Below are positions 1 to 12,540 of a DNA stretch of 64,000 nucleotides, piece by piece. The notes under the pieces were generated by a model. It had not been told where the DNA came from and did no database searches. It saw nothing but the letters and a program-made list of their open reading frames with translations. How positions within the stretch are numbered: position 1 is the first letter of the stretch; each line of letters opens with the position of its first letter. The translations under genes and the position numbers were made by a program. Source of the stretch: Escarpia spicata (lineage: Eukaryota > Annelida > Polychaeta > Sabellida > Siboglinidae); NCBI GenBank assembly GCA_963995525.1, contig OZ023214.1, positions 46,681,989 to 46,745,988 on the forward strand, given 5' to 3'.

Positions 1-1387
1 CAATGACCACGTAAACACTGAAACATTAAAAGCAGTAGAAGATATCATCTCGAAGACACTGGCTAAGCTGTACACTTGTGATAATCTTCAAGAAGGGAAA
101 TAAGAAAGACTTAAAGAACTACAGACCGATATGTCTGTTATCAAACATCTACAAATTACTCACAAAGATACTAACGAATAGACTAGAGAAGACACTGGAC
201 GAAAACCAACCACGAGAGCAAGCAGGATTCAAATGCAGGTACTCAACAACAGATCACATGCACGTCGTAAACCAACTGAAAGTGTAGTGCCGAGAATATA
301 ATATCCCGCTCTGTATCGCTTTCGTCAACTACGAGAAGGCTTTCGACTCGGTGCAAACTCAATCAATACTGACCTCCCTACAAGAACAGGGGATAGAAGA
401 TGTGTACATCGATCTCCTGAAAGACATCTACACCAACAGCTCGGTGACAGTCCACCTACACAAAAAGAGCAACAAGATCAACATCAAGAGAGGAGTACGA
501 CAGGGTGACACCATATCGCCCAAGCTGTGCACGGCAACACTCGAAAGCATATTCCGAAGACTGACCTGGAAAACCAGAGGCTTGATGATAGACGGATAAT
601 ATCTCAGCCATCTTCACTTCCCAGACGACATATTCATATGCGCTACTACACCGTAATAACTACAAAACATGCTGCAGGAGTTAGCTGATGAAAGTGAAAA
701 ACAAGGTGTCAAGATGAACATATCGAAGATAAAAGTGATGCTAGAAAATGGCACACCAATATATATCAACAGACGCAGATAGAGAACGTTGAAAGCTACG
801 TCTATCAGGAACAGCGTTACAGTATCAGAGACAAAAACCAAGACAAGGAGATTCAAAGAAGGCTGACTGCCGGATGGACATCATTCGCCAAACATCGCGA
901 CAACTTTGGAACTTGCTTGAAGAGACAAGTCTTCAACTCATGCGTACTTCCAGCGATGACATACGGCGCGGAAACATCGGCACTTACCATCCAGTCAAAG
1001 AACAAGTTAACAGCCGCAAAAACAAAGATGGAAAGAAGTATGTTAAACATCACATATCGGGAGAGTAAAACAAACATCTGGGTAAGGCAGAAGACAAAGG
1101 TCATAGACGTGATAGAACAAATTAGAAAACACAATGAGACCTGGGCAGGGCACATCAGCCGACTACGAGACAACCGATGGACATCGCGTATCACAACCTG
1201 GAGACCTTACGAAGGGAAATGATCTAGAGAAAGAACGGTGAGACGGTGGAGAGACCAACTAGACGAGTACTGAAAGGGCACCATCTGGCAGAGGATAGCT
1301 CAAGACAGGCAGATTAGGAAACGACATGCTGAGGCCCTCGCCCAACCACGGGATTCTACGGCTGCACAATGATGATGATGATGATGA
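1..1387 (+). mobile_element. RTE-like non-LTR retrotransposon, 3' portion, inactive
   Basis: Conceptual translation gives the reverse transcriptase of an RTE-like LINE that copies its RNA into genomic DNA. Visible in order: the palm start NYRP near 117-130, REQAGF near 212-229, the catalytic block FVNYEKAFDSV near 324-353, RGVRQGD near 490-510, and an FADD box that now reads FPDD at 618-629. A conserved C-terminal tail ends at the TGA at 1370-1372. The element is dead. There are in-frame stops at 285-287 and 597-599, frame changes after about 650, and the A of FADD is lost. The 5' half, including the endonuclease, lies outside the window or is absent. The stop codon is the first unit of a (TGA)6 run (1370-1387), which I take as the 3' tail. 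Clade assignment rests on the characteristic C-terminal region and is less sure than the LINE call. Confidence 0.85.
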
Positions 1388-1390
1388 AGA

Positions 1391-1394
1391 TGTA

Positions 1395-1430
<36 letters not shown>

Positions 1431-1447
1431 CAGTGTATATATATTCG
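1391..1447. repeat. (TA)n microsatellite
   Basis: Alternating TA with single C and G interruptions, directly behind the 3' tail of the RTE-like element. Confidence 0.9.
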
Positions 1448-3700
1448 CCTACAATTATACTGTGCAACATATACGTGAATACATGTTAATTTTAAGAATT
1501 TGAATATGTAGTAAGGTAACTACGTTAAATATGATATGATGTCGACGTCGAAACCGATGTAGCCTTTTCGACGTAATGTATAATGTTTTATATCGGGCCT
1601 CCTCAAAATGAAACATGTCGATATTTCTTTTCCTTATTCACATTAATCTTTTCGGATATTCAGATATTAATTTAGCACTGTAGCCCAGTTTCTACTAAAA
1701 CATTGACAGATATCCAAATATGACAACACGGCCTCTAATTGAACCCATATAACTGAATGTAAGTTCAATTTTCAGAATCAGGCCAACTGATTTGAGAGGG
1801 TTCCCTTGGGTTATTATCTTCAGGAAGGGTTGAAGTTTGCAAAACAACAGGGAAACAACCCATAGCACGAGGTGTCCATTTCGATATCCGTGCTTCCCGA
1901 TTATTTGTATTATTAGCGTTCACCTGGATCTCGGTTCGGTAGAAATAATTAGCCATTTCTAAGAAGAATGGTCGAAGGCAATATATTCAGATAGGAATGC
2001 GCTGGATAATAAGAAAAGGTATATTGGATTCGACGCAGCCTAGTAGCGCAGTAACATTATTCCAACCTGTATAATTGGAAAGATAGAAATTATATAGAAT
2101 TGTATTAAGATCGGACTCGACGCATTCTTGGGGCGTAGTAACATTTATACATCCTCCGTGCTTCCAGACTATTTGTATTGTTAGCGTTCATCTCGACAAC
2201 TAAGTGGCCAACGGTGTGTTTTCACGTATCAGTCGCGCGGACATAATCCATACTTTAACTCATGACACATCAAGAGGAAATCGAGTTTATCCTCTGTCGA
2301 GGGATCAATGATGATCATGCTTGTTATGCATCGTATGCAGAAACTACAGTGCAACGTATTAAATTATCAGTACTATCAGAGGATGATTACATGTCAATCC
2401 TGATATTCAAGTTTTAAGTATAATAGTATATTAACTACATTTATTTATATTACCAGTATTTGCACAAATGCATTGACACGAACAGTTACTAATTTTCCAT
2501 TTAAAATGTGCACTCGAACTATTCTCGCTTTCGTTGACACGGTGAGCATATAAGTCTCTTCAAACCACGTACACAACACATGAAAGACGTTACACAGGTT
2601 GGGCGTCTGCAAGTCGTATGTGATGATTGGCTATACACACTGGCCACATGGACTGTGGCCAGTGTCAAGGTTGGAAAAAGGACGCATGATATATGCAAAT
2701 AAGCCATGCATATAAGAACAGAAATATGCGACTAAGCAACAGACTGCCTATGAATCGTTGGTCGACATCAGGCTAGTACGCCTTCTGAGTTTTTTTTTGC
2801 ACCAATGGGGCTGAAATGTGTTGTAGGCGTGCTAGCGTGTCTTTGGGGTGATTCACATATTTATACTTTTTCGAATTTGTCCGGGGGCTGTGATACGGGA
2901 ATCTATGGGCTCAATATTTCAGAAGGCTACACGTAAATTTGTAACGGTGTAATGCAACGTGTTTCTATCATCGTAGAAATAACAATCCGTATAAAATATG
3001 TCATTGTTCATGATTTGTGTGCACTTTGATACTTTCCATCTTGGCTTGTTCAAAATTATTAAACCAGTTAAGTTTGTGTTTGTGCAAAAGTAAATACAAT
3101 AACAGCATCTACACATATGTCGTTCTATGTACCCAGCACTTGTGAGTAGCTATGTTATTGCAGTTTGTATGTGCAAGCAAATTCTAGGTATAACAGCATT
3201 ATTGTCCATTATTGTGTTGATTCAAATGTTGCAAAAATATATAACTGTCACAACGGGCCAACTTGAGCCCATCTACGCTTTCTAGCTGGCCCAGGAGACC
3301 TATCAAGAAAAATAAAAAAAATTCTATCACGCAACAGTATTAAATGTTTTGGTTGAGCCGTGCGGAGATTCTGGCGAAGAATAACGTGATACTTTTGTGA
3401 GTTTTCTCGATGAAACTGGCTGGCGGCTTCTCAGGTGGAAGATACTGAGTTTCGAAATCAGCTCTGCGTTCTGACACTCATACTCGGACATTTGAACTTG
3501 TTGAATATGCCGATCAAGCGAAGATAAGAGCTGGTTAGCAACGTGTACGAAGCAGAATAAATGTTTTCATCAAGCTCAAAAGTCATGCAAAGAACGACAA
3601 CAGACTACATATCAAGTTAACCAGGTTTTTCTTCTAGAACGTTGCGCATAGCGAATGTGTCAAGCCCGTGTTTGTCAGTGCACTAGACTGCTTACAAGTT
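1448..3700. other. no gene recognised
   Basis: No convincing coding sequence, RNA gene or transposon protein seen on either strand. Two imperfect direct repeats are visible: 1,885-1,926 resembles 2,150-2,195 (shared core TATTTGTATT-TTAGCGTTCA), and 2,030-2,055 resembles 2,110-2,140 (GACGCA... GTAGTAACATT). They suggest an old tandem duplication of roughly 80-265 bp. Confidence 0.5.
2637..2665. repeat. perfect 12-bp inverted repeat (hairpin)
   Basis: Stem ACACTGGCCACA at 2,637-2,648 pairs perfectly with 2,654-2,665 around a 5-nt loop. No neighbouring gene explains it. Confidence 0.8.
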
Positions 3701-3752
3701 TTACATTGTCTTAACTTAGTTAACGTTATCTTGCGTTTTGGCGTGCGTAAAC

Positions 3753-3759
3753 TATATAG
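3753..3759 (+). promoter_or_regulatory. candidate TATA box
   Basis: TATATAG lies about 75-80 bp upstream of the ATG at 3,833. A start of transcription some 30 bp downstream would fall near 3,785-3,795 and give a short leader. The case is positional only. Confidence 0.35.
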
Positions 3760-3832
3760 TAGGATAATATGGTTTCGCCAGTAGTACAGCGATTCTTCAC
3801 ACGTTGTCTTCCAGATTAACACAAGTGGGAAA

Positions 3833-4107
3833 ATGCATGCCAACATTCTTGTGTTGTTCGTTTGTCTGGTGTTGATAGTGTCTGTCTCCTACGGATTCGT
3901 TTTGGTACGTATCTTTAGTGTTTCTAAATACTGTTAGAACGAAATGGCAACATTACTACATTTATGTATTAACTAGATAAACGTGTTTATCACTGGCATA
4001 TTTGTATTTCAATAAAATGTAAACACACAATTTAAATGATTACAAAAATGTAGGAACGACAAGACAAAATTAAGGAGATATACGACCAGTTAATGTTAAC
4101 CGCCTAG
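3833..4107 (+). CDS. candidate two-exon gene for a tiny secreted peptide
   Basis: Exon 1 (3,833-3,904) encodes 24 residues that look like a complete signal peptide: a short N-terminus (MHAN), a hydrophobic core (ILVLFVCLVLIVSV), then SYG as a plausible cleavage site. It runs straight into a consensus splice donor, G|GTACGT, at 3,905. An acceptor ending TGTAG at 4,051-4,053 leads to exon 2 (4,054-4,107). Exon 2 is in the same phase (0), encodes 17 mostly charged residues starting ERQDKIKEIY, and ends in TAG. The intron would be 149 bp. The product would be 41 residues, with about 20 left after signal cleavage. Weaknesses: the acceptor has a poor pyrimidine tract, an AATAAA at 4,011-4,016 sits inside the intron, and exon 1 could splice to a distant exon instead. 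The family is not recognised. Secretion is inferred from the signal peptide only. Confidence 0.4.
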
Positions 4108-4953
4108 AACTGGTGTCACGTGAATGAAACTTGGAACACATATACTATGTGAAATGCCGGGTCAAATCAATTAAACTTAAGCTGATAGTCAGGATTTATT
4201 ATAGTTCACGCGCGATTAACTGCAATATCTGTGAATGTGGTATGTTGAACAAAATCTAACAAGATTACCACCCGGAGAATTAACGCTAGATCGCACGTGG
4301 TCAAGGAAGCATTTGGCTTATCGAAAGTCAAACTTTGTTATTACTATTAATTATACATATGTTCCAATCAATTATTTATATCTGTGAGAATGACTATTTT
4401 GTCATATCTAATCTACTGTACGCTTATCATGTTACATTTCCTCCTGACGTTGAACGATGTGTTGCATAATTTGTATTTGTGTATGTCATATGCAATTCGG
4501 CAATTCTTTTCTCGCTTACATACATTAAATGTCAATGCATTGCGGATAGCCCATAATGGAGTCGGGTCAGTAAGACAAACATAACAAGGGCTGCGCGAGG
4601 GAACGTCATGCGTACTTAGTGTGCGATCGTCTAAACAAACATGCATTAGATCTATTCTAACAGGAGAGAAACGACGCTTCCTCCGTTTTGCTGAATGACG
4701 CCAGTGACGATGTGCTAGGTAAGTGTATCTAGCGAGATAATAATAATAATAATCTTTATGTACATAATGTTCAGTATAGCACATATGTAGCAGTAATATG
4801 TGTACATTACATAACAATTGGAACAAATCAACACATTGCTTGTGTTCCTTAATCATGTCATATTTGAAATGTAAACTATAATTCGTGTCAAAAAACAACA
4901 TAATACATTAACATAAACATCTTCATAATAAAGTAACTAATTATTTAATAGTG

Positions 4954-5106
4954 CATTATACGAGTATCGTAACACAGAACACCGGGTGCATCTTAACATG
5001 ACAACATTATACGAGTACCGTAACACTGAACACTGGGTACATCGTAACATGACAACATTATACGAGTACCGTATCACCGAACACCGGGTTCATCTTAACA
5101 TGGAAC
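4954..5106. repeat. 51-bp tandem repeat, three copies
   Basis: Three consecutive units start at 4,954, 5,005 and 5,056, each beginning CATTATACGAGTA and carrying an ACACCGGGT-like core. Units differ by only a few bases. They sit in the presumed 3' region of the decayed CR1-like LINE. Confidence 0.85.
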
Positions 5107-5380
5107 AAAAGTGACATTAAAGCAGAATTTAGCATGTGTTTGTTATAAAAAAGTTAATAAGTGTATTCCAGATTTAAGGACCAACATAAGCCAAAGACAA
5201 TTGTATGCAATTAGTCGTGCAGTGTTGTGTTTTATATGTTGCTTCCTGCATTGTATTATAATTATGTGTGGAAATTTGCAGGACAAATACATCATGAAAT
5301 ATATCTGGCAACATACCCCTATTATGCTTGTACATTAGAATACAGCATAAATATTTAATAATGTCAGAAATATTCATTAT

Positions 5381-7600
5381 TTAACAAGATGTAAATAAAG
5401 GCTGTGTATGATCAATAAATCCTATTTGACTTATTACACGCAAAACTCTTTTTTGGAGTAAATGAATTTTAGCAAGGTGTATATTCGGGGCCCTTCCCAA
5501 GACAACATTACAGAAAGTGATAAATGGGTATATAAACATGTAATACAGATTTAACAATATTTTATTATCTAATTTGTTTGTCACCTTTTTATCATACAGA
5601 TATTCTTCCACATTTTATTTGATATATATATTTAATGTGTGTGCCCCAGTTCAATTTATTATTGATAAGCACACCCAAACTCAAACTTTATGTCATGTAC
5701 AGTCCTCTTCTTTTGTATCAATTGCCTTACTAATTTGGTCAATTAGCAGTGAAATAGCCATATCAGTGGAATATCCTTTCCTAAATCCAAATTGGGAATT
5801 AGACAAGATGTTATGTTTCATTATGTAATTCATTAATCTATTGTACATTAATCTTTCAAACACCTTTGAAAATACAGACAATACAGAAATAGAACTGCTA
5901 ATTTTAGTTGATCAGGAACATATCCTTGATCAAATAATACGTTTACAATGTAACTTAAAGGAACCAGTACGTTGGAGAAGGCCTGCTTGACAATACTAGG
6001 TTTTATGCCATCCCATCCAGGACTAGAGTTTTAAAAATTGTTAATAATTCCCTTTATCTCATCTGGTGTTGCTGGCGACAGATACATTGAATTTGTATAG
6101 ACCTCTTGGAGGTAATCATTAGGACTCTCTGATATGACTGGTCAGTTCTGGTTCTATACTTGCAAAATATTCATTACATTTATCAGCTGTGCATTTTGTT
6201 GTTGTTGTTAATTTACCATCAATTAGTAATTTGTCAGTTGATAACTATACTTCCTTCTTTCCTATAATACTCTTTAAAACTGTCAATTTTTTTTGTAAAT
6301 TACTCTTGTGCTGTTGAAGCTCCCGTCGATAGTATTCTCTTTCTGCTACATTAATAAAACAATCTAATTTATTTATAATTCTTTTATAATTAGCTTCATT
6401 GAAGACGTTTCGGTTTTTTCAAGTAGTACATATACGATTTGTGTTCAGTTCTACTGGAGTCTCTGAGTCCCGTAGTAATTCACGGTTTATGTTTTCTTGT
6501 CCTAATATTTGTCTTAGCTAACGGAAATGAATTATTGTATGCAATTAATATCTCATTAATTAATATATAATAACTTTCATGAGGATCTTTGCATGCATAA
6601 ACATCATCCCAGCATATTTGATCTATACTTTCTTTGAATGTAGCAGTAGTCTGCGCATTATATATTCTAGTCGATATTGTCGTTTCTACCTTTGTGCTAA
6701 TTATCTGTTTAGTGAGCAAAATTATTGGTAAGTAGTCAGAAATATATGTATAAATTATTCCATGCAATTGATAATTTGCACCAATTAAATCATTGCTGTA
6801 TATAGTATCGATGAGTGTAGCAGTTGTTTCTGTTATTCTAGTAATAGGCTTGCTGATAAGGGGTATAAATGCTTGTTGGAACATTGCATCTATGTAATCT
6901 TGGGTGGCCGTGAGACTACCATAATTAAGTAGATTAATGGTAACGTCACCCATTATGTAACACTGTTTATTATCAATCTTGAGATTTTGTGTAATATTGA
7001 TAACATGTTCTGATAAATTTATAATGTTTGTATTAGGTGGCCGATAGACAACATCTGCAGTTGTTTTCTTATTGCATGTCTTAGACTGAGTCTTGACTTC
7101 AATAAAAAACCGTATTCCAAATATTCAGTTATGATACTCATTTCTGGTAATTCAGTACACTCAAGGGATTTACGAACATATAAGGATATACCATCTCCTT
7201 TCTTGGAAGGCGAAGTCAAATGTATGCTTTTTTACTCTGGCAATTCATAATGATCAAGATTGTCATTATGTAGACAAGTTTCACTTAGACCGATGACCGA
7301 GAACCTGTTATCGATCAGTGACAAGAAATCACCCTATTGGCCAATGTTGTTTGGCAAGCTTTGGACATTTAAATGCATAAGAGAGAACTAATCATCACAT
7401 ATATTATTTCGTTTTATAACTTCATTAATGTAATCCTCAAAATAATATTTAGTATTTACAAAGTTATATATTGTAAATAAATTACAATCGGAATCTATAT
7501 TCCGCATTGCAGCATTACCAGTTTCATAATCATGTACGTCACTTAAAGTAGTGTTAGGTAATTTGTTCATTGGATTGAAATGCAGTATATACATGCACAT
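5381..7600 (-). pseudogene. LINE ORF2 remnant (endonuclease + reverse transcriptase)
   Basis: Read on the minus strand from 7,600 down. An N-terminal linker lies at 7,600-7,388. Endonuclease pieces include a KGDGISLYV block near 7,200 (equivalent to the GGVAVYI block of intact copies), a MGDVTINLL block at 6,953 (the GDxN motif) and ISDYLP near 6,740 (SDHxP with the catalytic His changed to Tyr). Reverse transcriptase pieces include SVFSKVFERL and SQFGFRKGYST at 5,881-5,693. At about 5,690 the sequence jumps from palm motif 3 to the post-palm region (KF-FG near 5,680). An internal deletion has therefore removed the FADD catalytic centre. The last recognisable part ends at 5,381 (5,611-5,381). 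It is a pseudogene several times over. Confidence 0.8.
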
Positions 7601-7899
7601 TCACATGGTACAAAATAATGCTTCTACAATTGCATGTAGCATTTACAAATAGTTATAAAAAAAAACGTTGTGTGACATCTGTTAAGTTGCAGTAGGTTAG
7701 TTAGAATACATGATATATATCGACAAAACATAGCAATAACGTATATATTAGTAATCAAATAAGACACGAACCATATGTAGAATAGGAAGGTGTCCATGAG
7801 TGAGTACATGGATGTTACAGTCCCTATGTGAACAAGCACTATGACAGGTCGACTGGAGATACAAAATGTCCACCGTGACTTGGGTCAATGTCCAACGCA

Positions 7900-8579
7900 A
7901 TTACAGTGCATTTAGTTCATCTTTCCGACTGACGGTTTTGATTGTTCAATTTAGGTCCTTCATGACAATCCTTCCGTCGTACGACCAACAGTCGATAATT
8001 TTGTGCTGTTTCTTTAATGATAGGCACAACAACAGTATCTTGCTTTCTTCTGGGTGAGGTCTTCCGATATGAAGACACTTGATCGTTTAGTGCGTAGCCG
8101 TTTTCAAGCTTTAATGAAGTCATCCTTCGATTTATAGTCTTTGAACTGGACTATAATTTGGTGCGAGTGGTTTCTGTTTGTAGCGGATGTTCTGGACCCA
8201 ATACTATGGGCTCTGTTGATATGGTTCACTGTTAGTGGTACGTCCATATCGTCAAACAAGTCAGTGATAATCTTATCAAGTTGTTCACCGTCTTGTTTTC
8301 CTCTATTCCTGTGATGCGCACTGAGGACCGACTGTACTGCTAAAGATTGTTAACAGCTTGTTAAAATTGTGCGACCCATGCGTCCATTGTTGTCAACTCC
8401 TTTTCTAGATCACTAAGTCTTCTGTTTATTTTGTTTGCAACTATTGTAGCAATCCGGCTAGCGAGGGCCGCGATTACGTCATCGTCACCTAGCGCTAACT
8501 TGATTTGTTCTACAAGTTCATCGGTGGTCAAGGAAGGGCTCTTCTTGCCCATTGTTGCTGTTGGTTGTCTGTTACGCAA
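7900..8579 (-). pseudogene. LINE ORF1 remnant
   Basis: 8,579-8,361 translates as a 72-residue start (MGKKSPS... then an acidic/basic heptad-like helix with IKLALGDDDVIAALASRIA), matching the N-terminal coiled-coil part of CR1-type ORF1 RNA-binding proteins. A second open piece, 8,123-7,917, is basic (SSYRKTSPRRK) and could be the C-terminal part. Between them the frame is lost. The order upstream of ORF2 supports the call. The sequence is too decayed to show the RRM-like fold. Confidence 0.5.
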
Positions 8580-8600
8580 TATATGGGTCTAATCACAGGC

Positions 8601-9174
<574 letters not shown>

Positions 9175-9383
9175 CACGTGTTAAAACTAGAATACTTATG
9201 TGTGTGTCCATTACGTCAGTACATCATTTTTGAACAAGCGAAATTTTTCGTGATAGAAGAAGAGCAGCGGGAAAATCATTTGAAGATACTGCTGCCCGCA
9301 ACCGGAAAAGCTGGGGAAACTGGTTTTGGGGATGGTGAGTTGCCCGTCTAGCGAGAAGACATGATAAGGGAGACAGCGATGGC

Positions 9384-9384
<1 letters not shown>

Positions 9385-9431
<47 letters not shown>

Positions 9432-9503
9432 GGAGAGGGAGAGGGAGAGGGAGAGGGAGAGGGAGAGGGAGAGGGGGAGGGGGAGGGGGAGAGGGAGAGA
9501 GAT
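9385..9503. repeat. (GA)n passing into (GAGGGA)n
   Basis: AG dinucleotides pass into GAGGGA and GGGGGA units. Its inverted partner in the right arm is the (CT)n tract at 37,556-37,960, so the purine tract predates or accompanied the duplication. Confidence 0.97.
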
Positions 9504-11105
9504 GATTAATTTTATTTGTAGATTCCATATGGCACATAGAAATACAGCATGCAAACTAGTAATGTAATGTAATTGTTTTTAATGCTGTTCTTCTCAACCG
9601 TTTTGATTCCACGATTCAGTTTCCAGTTTGATCGGTCCTCACGGCTTATGAAACAAAAGCAACGTGGACATTCTATGAAAGAAAATCAATGGTAACATTC
9701 GTCTTGTAAAGGCAATGATAAACTTTACTGGTTTAGTAGCATTTCTATCTAATATTCTAGTAACGTATAGGGAAATAAGTATATATGTTCCTATAAGCAA
9801 TGAAGTGATACACTGTCGATCACAACATCCACTCGGCACTCGTGAGAAACCTTCACCAGTGTTGGAGATGAAATAATCTTAATGCATGTACCGACACTAA
9901 ACAACTCTATATAATTGCTGATAAATGTTATGTTGACATAACCTTTTGACGCTCTTGGTGATTAGAACTAACGTTGGGAAGCTAAATTTACAAAGGTACG
10001 TTGATGAAACCGGTAGCAATACATTATGGCATGATAACACATGGTTGGATATTATTGTTTTCCAATTGCACCCAGGTGGCTTTCATATGGCATTGAGGGT
10101 GAAGTCATTACCGAGGACAAAACATGTTCCTTTCGCATCTTAACATTACTTTGTGATGCTTACGAAGATTAAGCAAAGGGATCACGAACCAGTCATACCG
10201 ATCCAACATCCATGTTGGTCAGCAGTGAGCACGGCCACATGGCGACCTTGTGTATTTTCAATTCAATGCTGTAAAATGTCCAAATGCCTGTTTTCCCATC
10301 TGGCAATTGTGTTTTCGATGCTACTGTTCTTTTTTGCAATAACTTAAACCATTGTAACTTGTGTATTAGCTCGACAGGACTGAGAAGACCTCAATTGCTT
10401 CACGAAATCCAAAGAATTCGTATGAAAACAACAGCATACATGAAAACTATCCGACATTCGCATTGTATTGGTCAATTTGATTCAGCTGATCAATCTCAGT
10501 CCTGGTGACTGAAATCTCCGTCTTTTTATATTCAACGAACATAAGAATTTGCGAAGTATTGTACGTATGATGTTCATTTGATTATTCGTGAGATGTGCTC
10601 TCCGCCAGGAAGACATTTGTAAGTCGCTCGAATAAATCACAAGTAGCACACATATGCACAACTACAGTTTAACTTTGCTCCAGATACAAACTAACGGAAG
10701 TCGCGGAACATCTCTTGAATTGCAAAACAATACTTAGCTCAACACCTCGTTGCACTGAACTGGATATATGGAACATACAATATACACATGTAAAACGTCC
10801 TTAAAATATGATTATGACCACCACAATCTCTACCAGCAGGATATGACCAATGAAGGCTATTTTGGCGACCACTTTAGCGTATCCGCACCGGGGATGCCGT
10901 CGTTCTAATCCTGGAACGTAGGATAGATGTTGACGAAATACAGTGCAAAGGCGATTTCTGAGAAATCCAGATAATGTCCATCCTCCATGTTGACGACTAC
11001 TGGACGATTCGTGTCGTCTGGAAGTTGTTGCCGCCGCCACTGAGCGGGAAATGGCATGTAACAGAACATGGCAACATGTGAACAACCCCATTCTAGCTAT
11101 GTTAG
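9504..11105. other. unrecognised part of the left arm
   Basis: Non-coding by eye. It is repeated, inverted, at 35,160-36,845. No transposon protein, RNA gene or conserved reading frame was found in either copy. Confidence 0.5.
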
Positions 11106-11109
11106 GTTA

Positions 11110-12540
11110 ATCCGTGTGGATATTTTACGTCCCTTGGATTCGAATTCCATTCCGAATATCTCGAATATATGAACATAATAATAAAAATGAGAAGAAGAAT
11201 AATTACATTAAGTGCCATAAATCTATACAAATTCATTCGGAGGCGATCAAAATACGTAATTACATTATTAAAATAAATGTCACTAAAAATAATAATAATA
11301 AAGTGAATGGTGGTGCCTATGTTGCGTATGCAATCCGGAAGAGATGAGTTTTCAAACGTATCTATTTAATGTCACAAAGCAAGAGGTTTTCTTCATCTCG
11401 CTTGGACGTGCACTTCACACAGGTGGAACCGAGACGACCAATAAGGTTTTGTCGCCGTATGGGCTGCGAGGTAGCAGCACATACAAGTCATTATTTCTAT
11501 CCGATCGGAACACACGCGTAGTTGTTTGTTCGTGGAGTGGGTCGGTGTTGAAAGCTGGTGCCAGTTCGTGTTGAGCACAACACGTCAGTAGCAGAGATAG
11601 GTAATGAATGCGTTACCAGTGTAGTTTCTTGAGTATCGGTGTGGTGTTGTTCCATCTGTAGCAGCGGAACCCCAGCCGAGCAGCAACACTTTACACGCTT
11701 TGCATCTTGTTGATGAGGCAGTCGAATACGCCATATAAGAGACAATTCGCATAGTCAATTCTCGATATAAGGAGAGAGTAAATTAAACGGATCGCAGCAT
11801 TCTGTTTAGGCACGATCAGATCGACGCAATGTTCCTCAGATGATAGTAGGCTATGCAGCAGATGTGCTTTATGTGACTGGCCATCGACATTTCCGAGGCG
11901 AATAAAACGCCGATGTTTCTGGCAGAAAGGAGGTGGCATTATGTCGCAGTCGCCGATTTTGATCAATGTGATGTCGTGCTTCGCTAGATTGTTTCTTGAC
12001 GCAAATGCGTCGTTCACTTTTAGTAGTTTTGCAATCACACACGCGGACGAAATTGATGTAATGCTCAATTCTGCGTAGAGAAAACATTCTGTTTGTTTCG
12101 TCTGTCATCTCAAAGTTGAAATATAATTGGATATCATCAGCGTAGAGACTGAAGCTGTGGTTGTGTGCTCTGGTGATATAACCGATAAGAGTTGAGTAAA
12201 CAGAGAACAGTGGAGGACACAGGACCGATCCTTGAAGGACGCTGCAAGCGACGCTGGTTTAGCTGGAAGCGCCAACTGGTACATTTACTTATTACGACTT
12301 GTTGGATAGATAACATGTTAGATAGGCATCATCCCATCCACGCCCACAGAGAACCAGCCATTTTGAAGCGTTGTTCTCATCTGCTGAGCAGAATTTCATC
12401 GTCAACTGTGTCGAAGGCGGCCGGCAATACAAGTAGAACTAGTACGACGCCTACCGCCAGACTAGCGCCTCAACGATGTAATTATGAACCAAAACCAGGG
12501 CTGTTTCCGTGAGGTGACGTAATCAGTAGGCTGATTGTTA
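11110..12540 (-). pseudogene. CR1/L2-like LINE, reverse transcriptase 3' half (left-arm copy)
   Basis: On the minus strand from 12,540 the reading shows TETAL-VHN, LPAAFDT with D-D-EILLS, then an intact YADD catalytic box at 12,133-12,144. Next come a thumb region (LLKVNDAF, LTLIKIGD), ISRIDYANCLLYG-DCLINK at about 11,770-11,700, and the C-terminal R-FVAAH-LW-like block near 11,460-11,400. The last hydrophilic motif resembles the KTHLF ending of this clade near 11,350. Several frameshifts break it. The AATAAT-rich stretch 11,170-11,300 is the probable 3' untranslated region. A paralogous inverted copy lies at 33,720-35,160. Confidence 0.8.

Larger units (their letters stand above)
4736..8600 (-). 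mobile_element. decayed CR1-like LINE with ORF1 and ORF2 remnants
   Basis: On the minus strand the order is ORF1-like protein, ORF2 endonuclease, ORF2 reverse transcriptase and a long 3' region. The proposed 3' end is the (TTA)n run at 4,738-4,755, typical of LINE tails. The ORF1 and ORF2 remnants have separate entries. Many frameshifts and stops show that it is inactive. Its clade looks close to the intact LINE at 23,336-27,894. The assignment of 4,736-5,380 as 3' untranslated region is inferred from the tail and the lack of other content. Confidence 0.75.

Noticed and set aside
9211..9567. Pro/Leu/Ser-rich and Arg/Glu-rich frames
   Set aside because: They come from the (GA)n/(GAGGGA)n tract, not from a gene.
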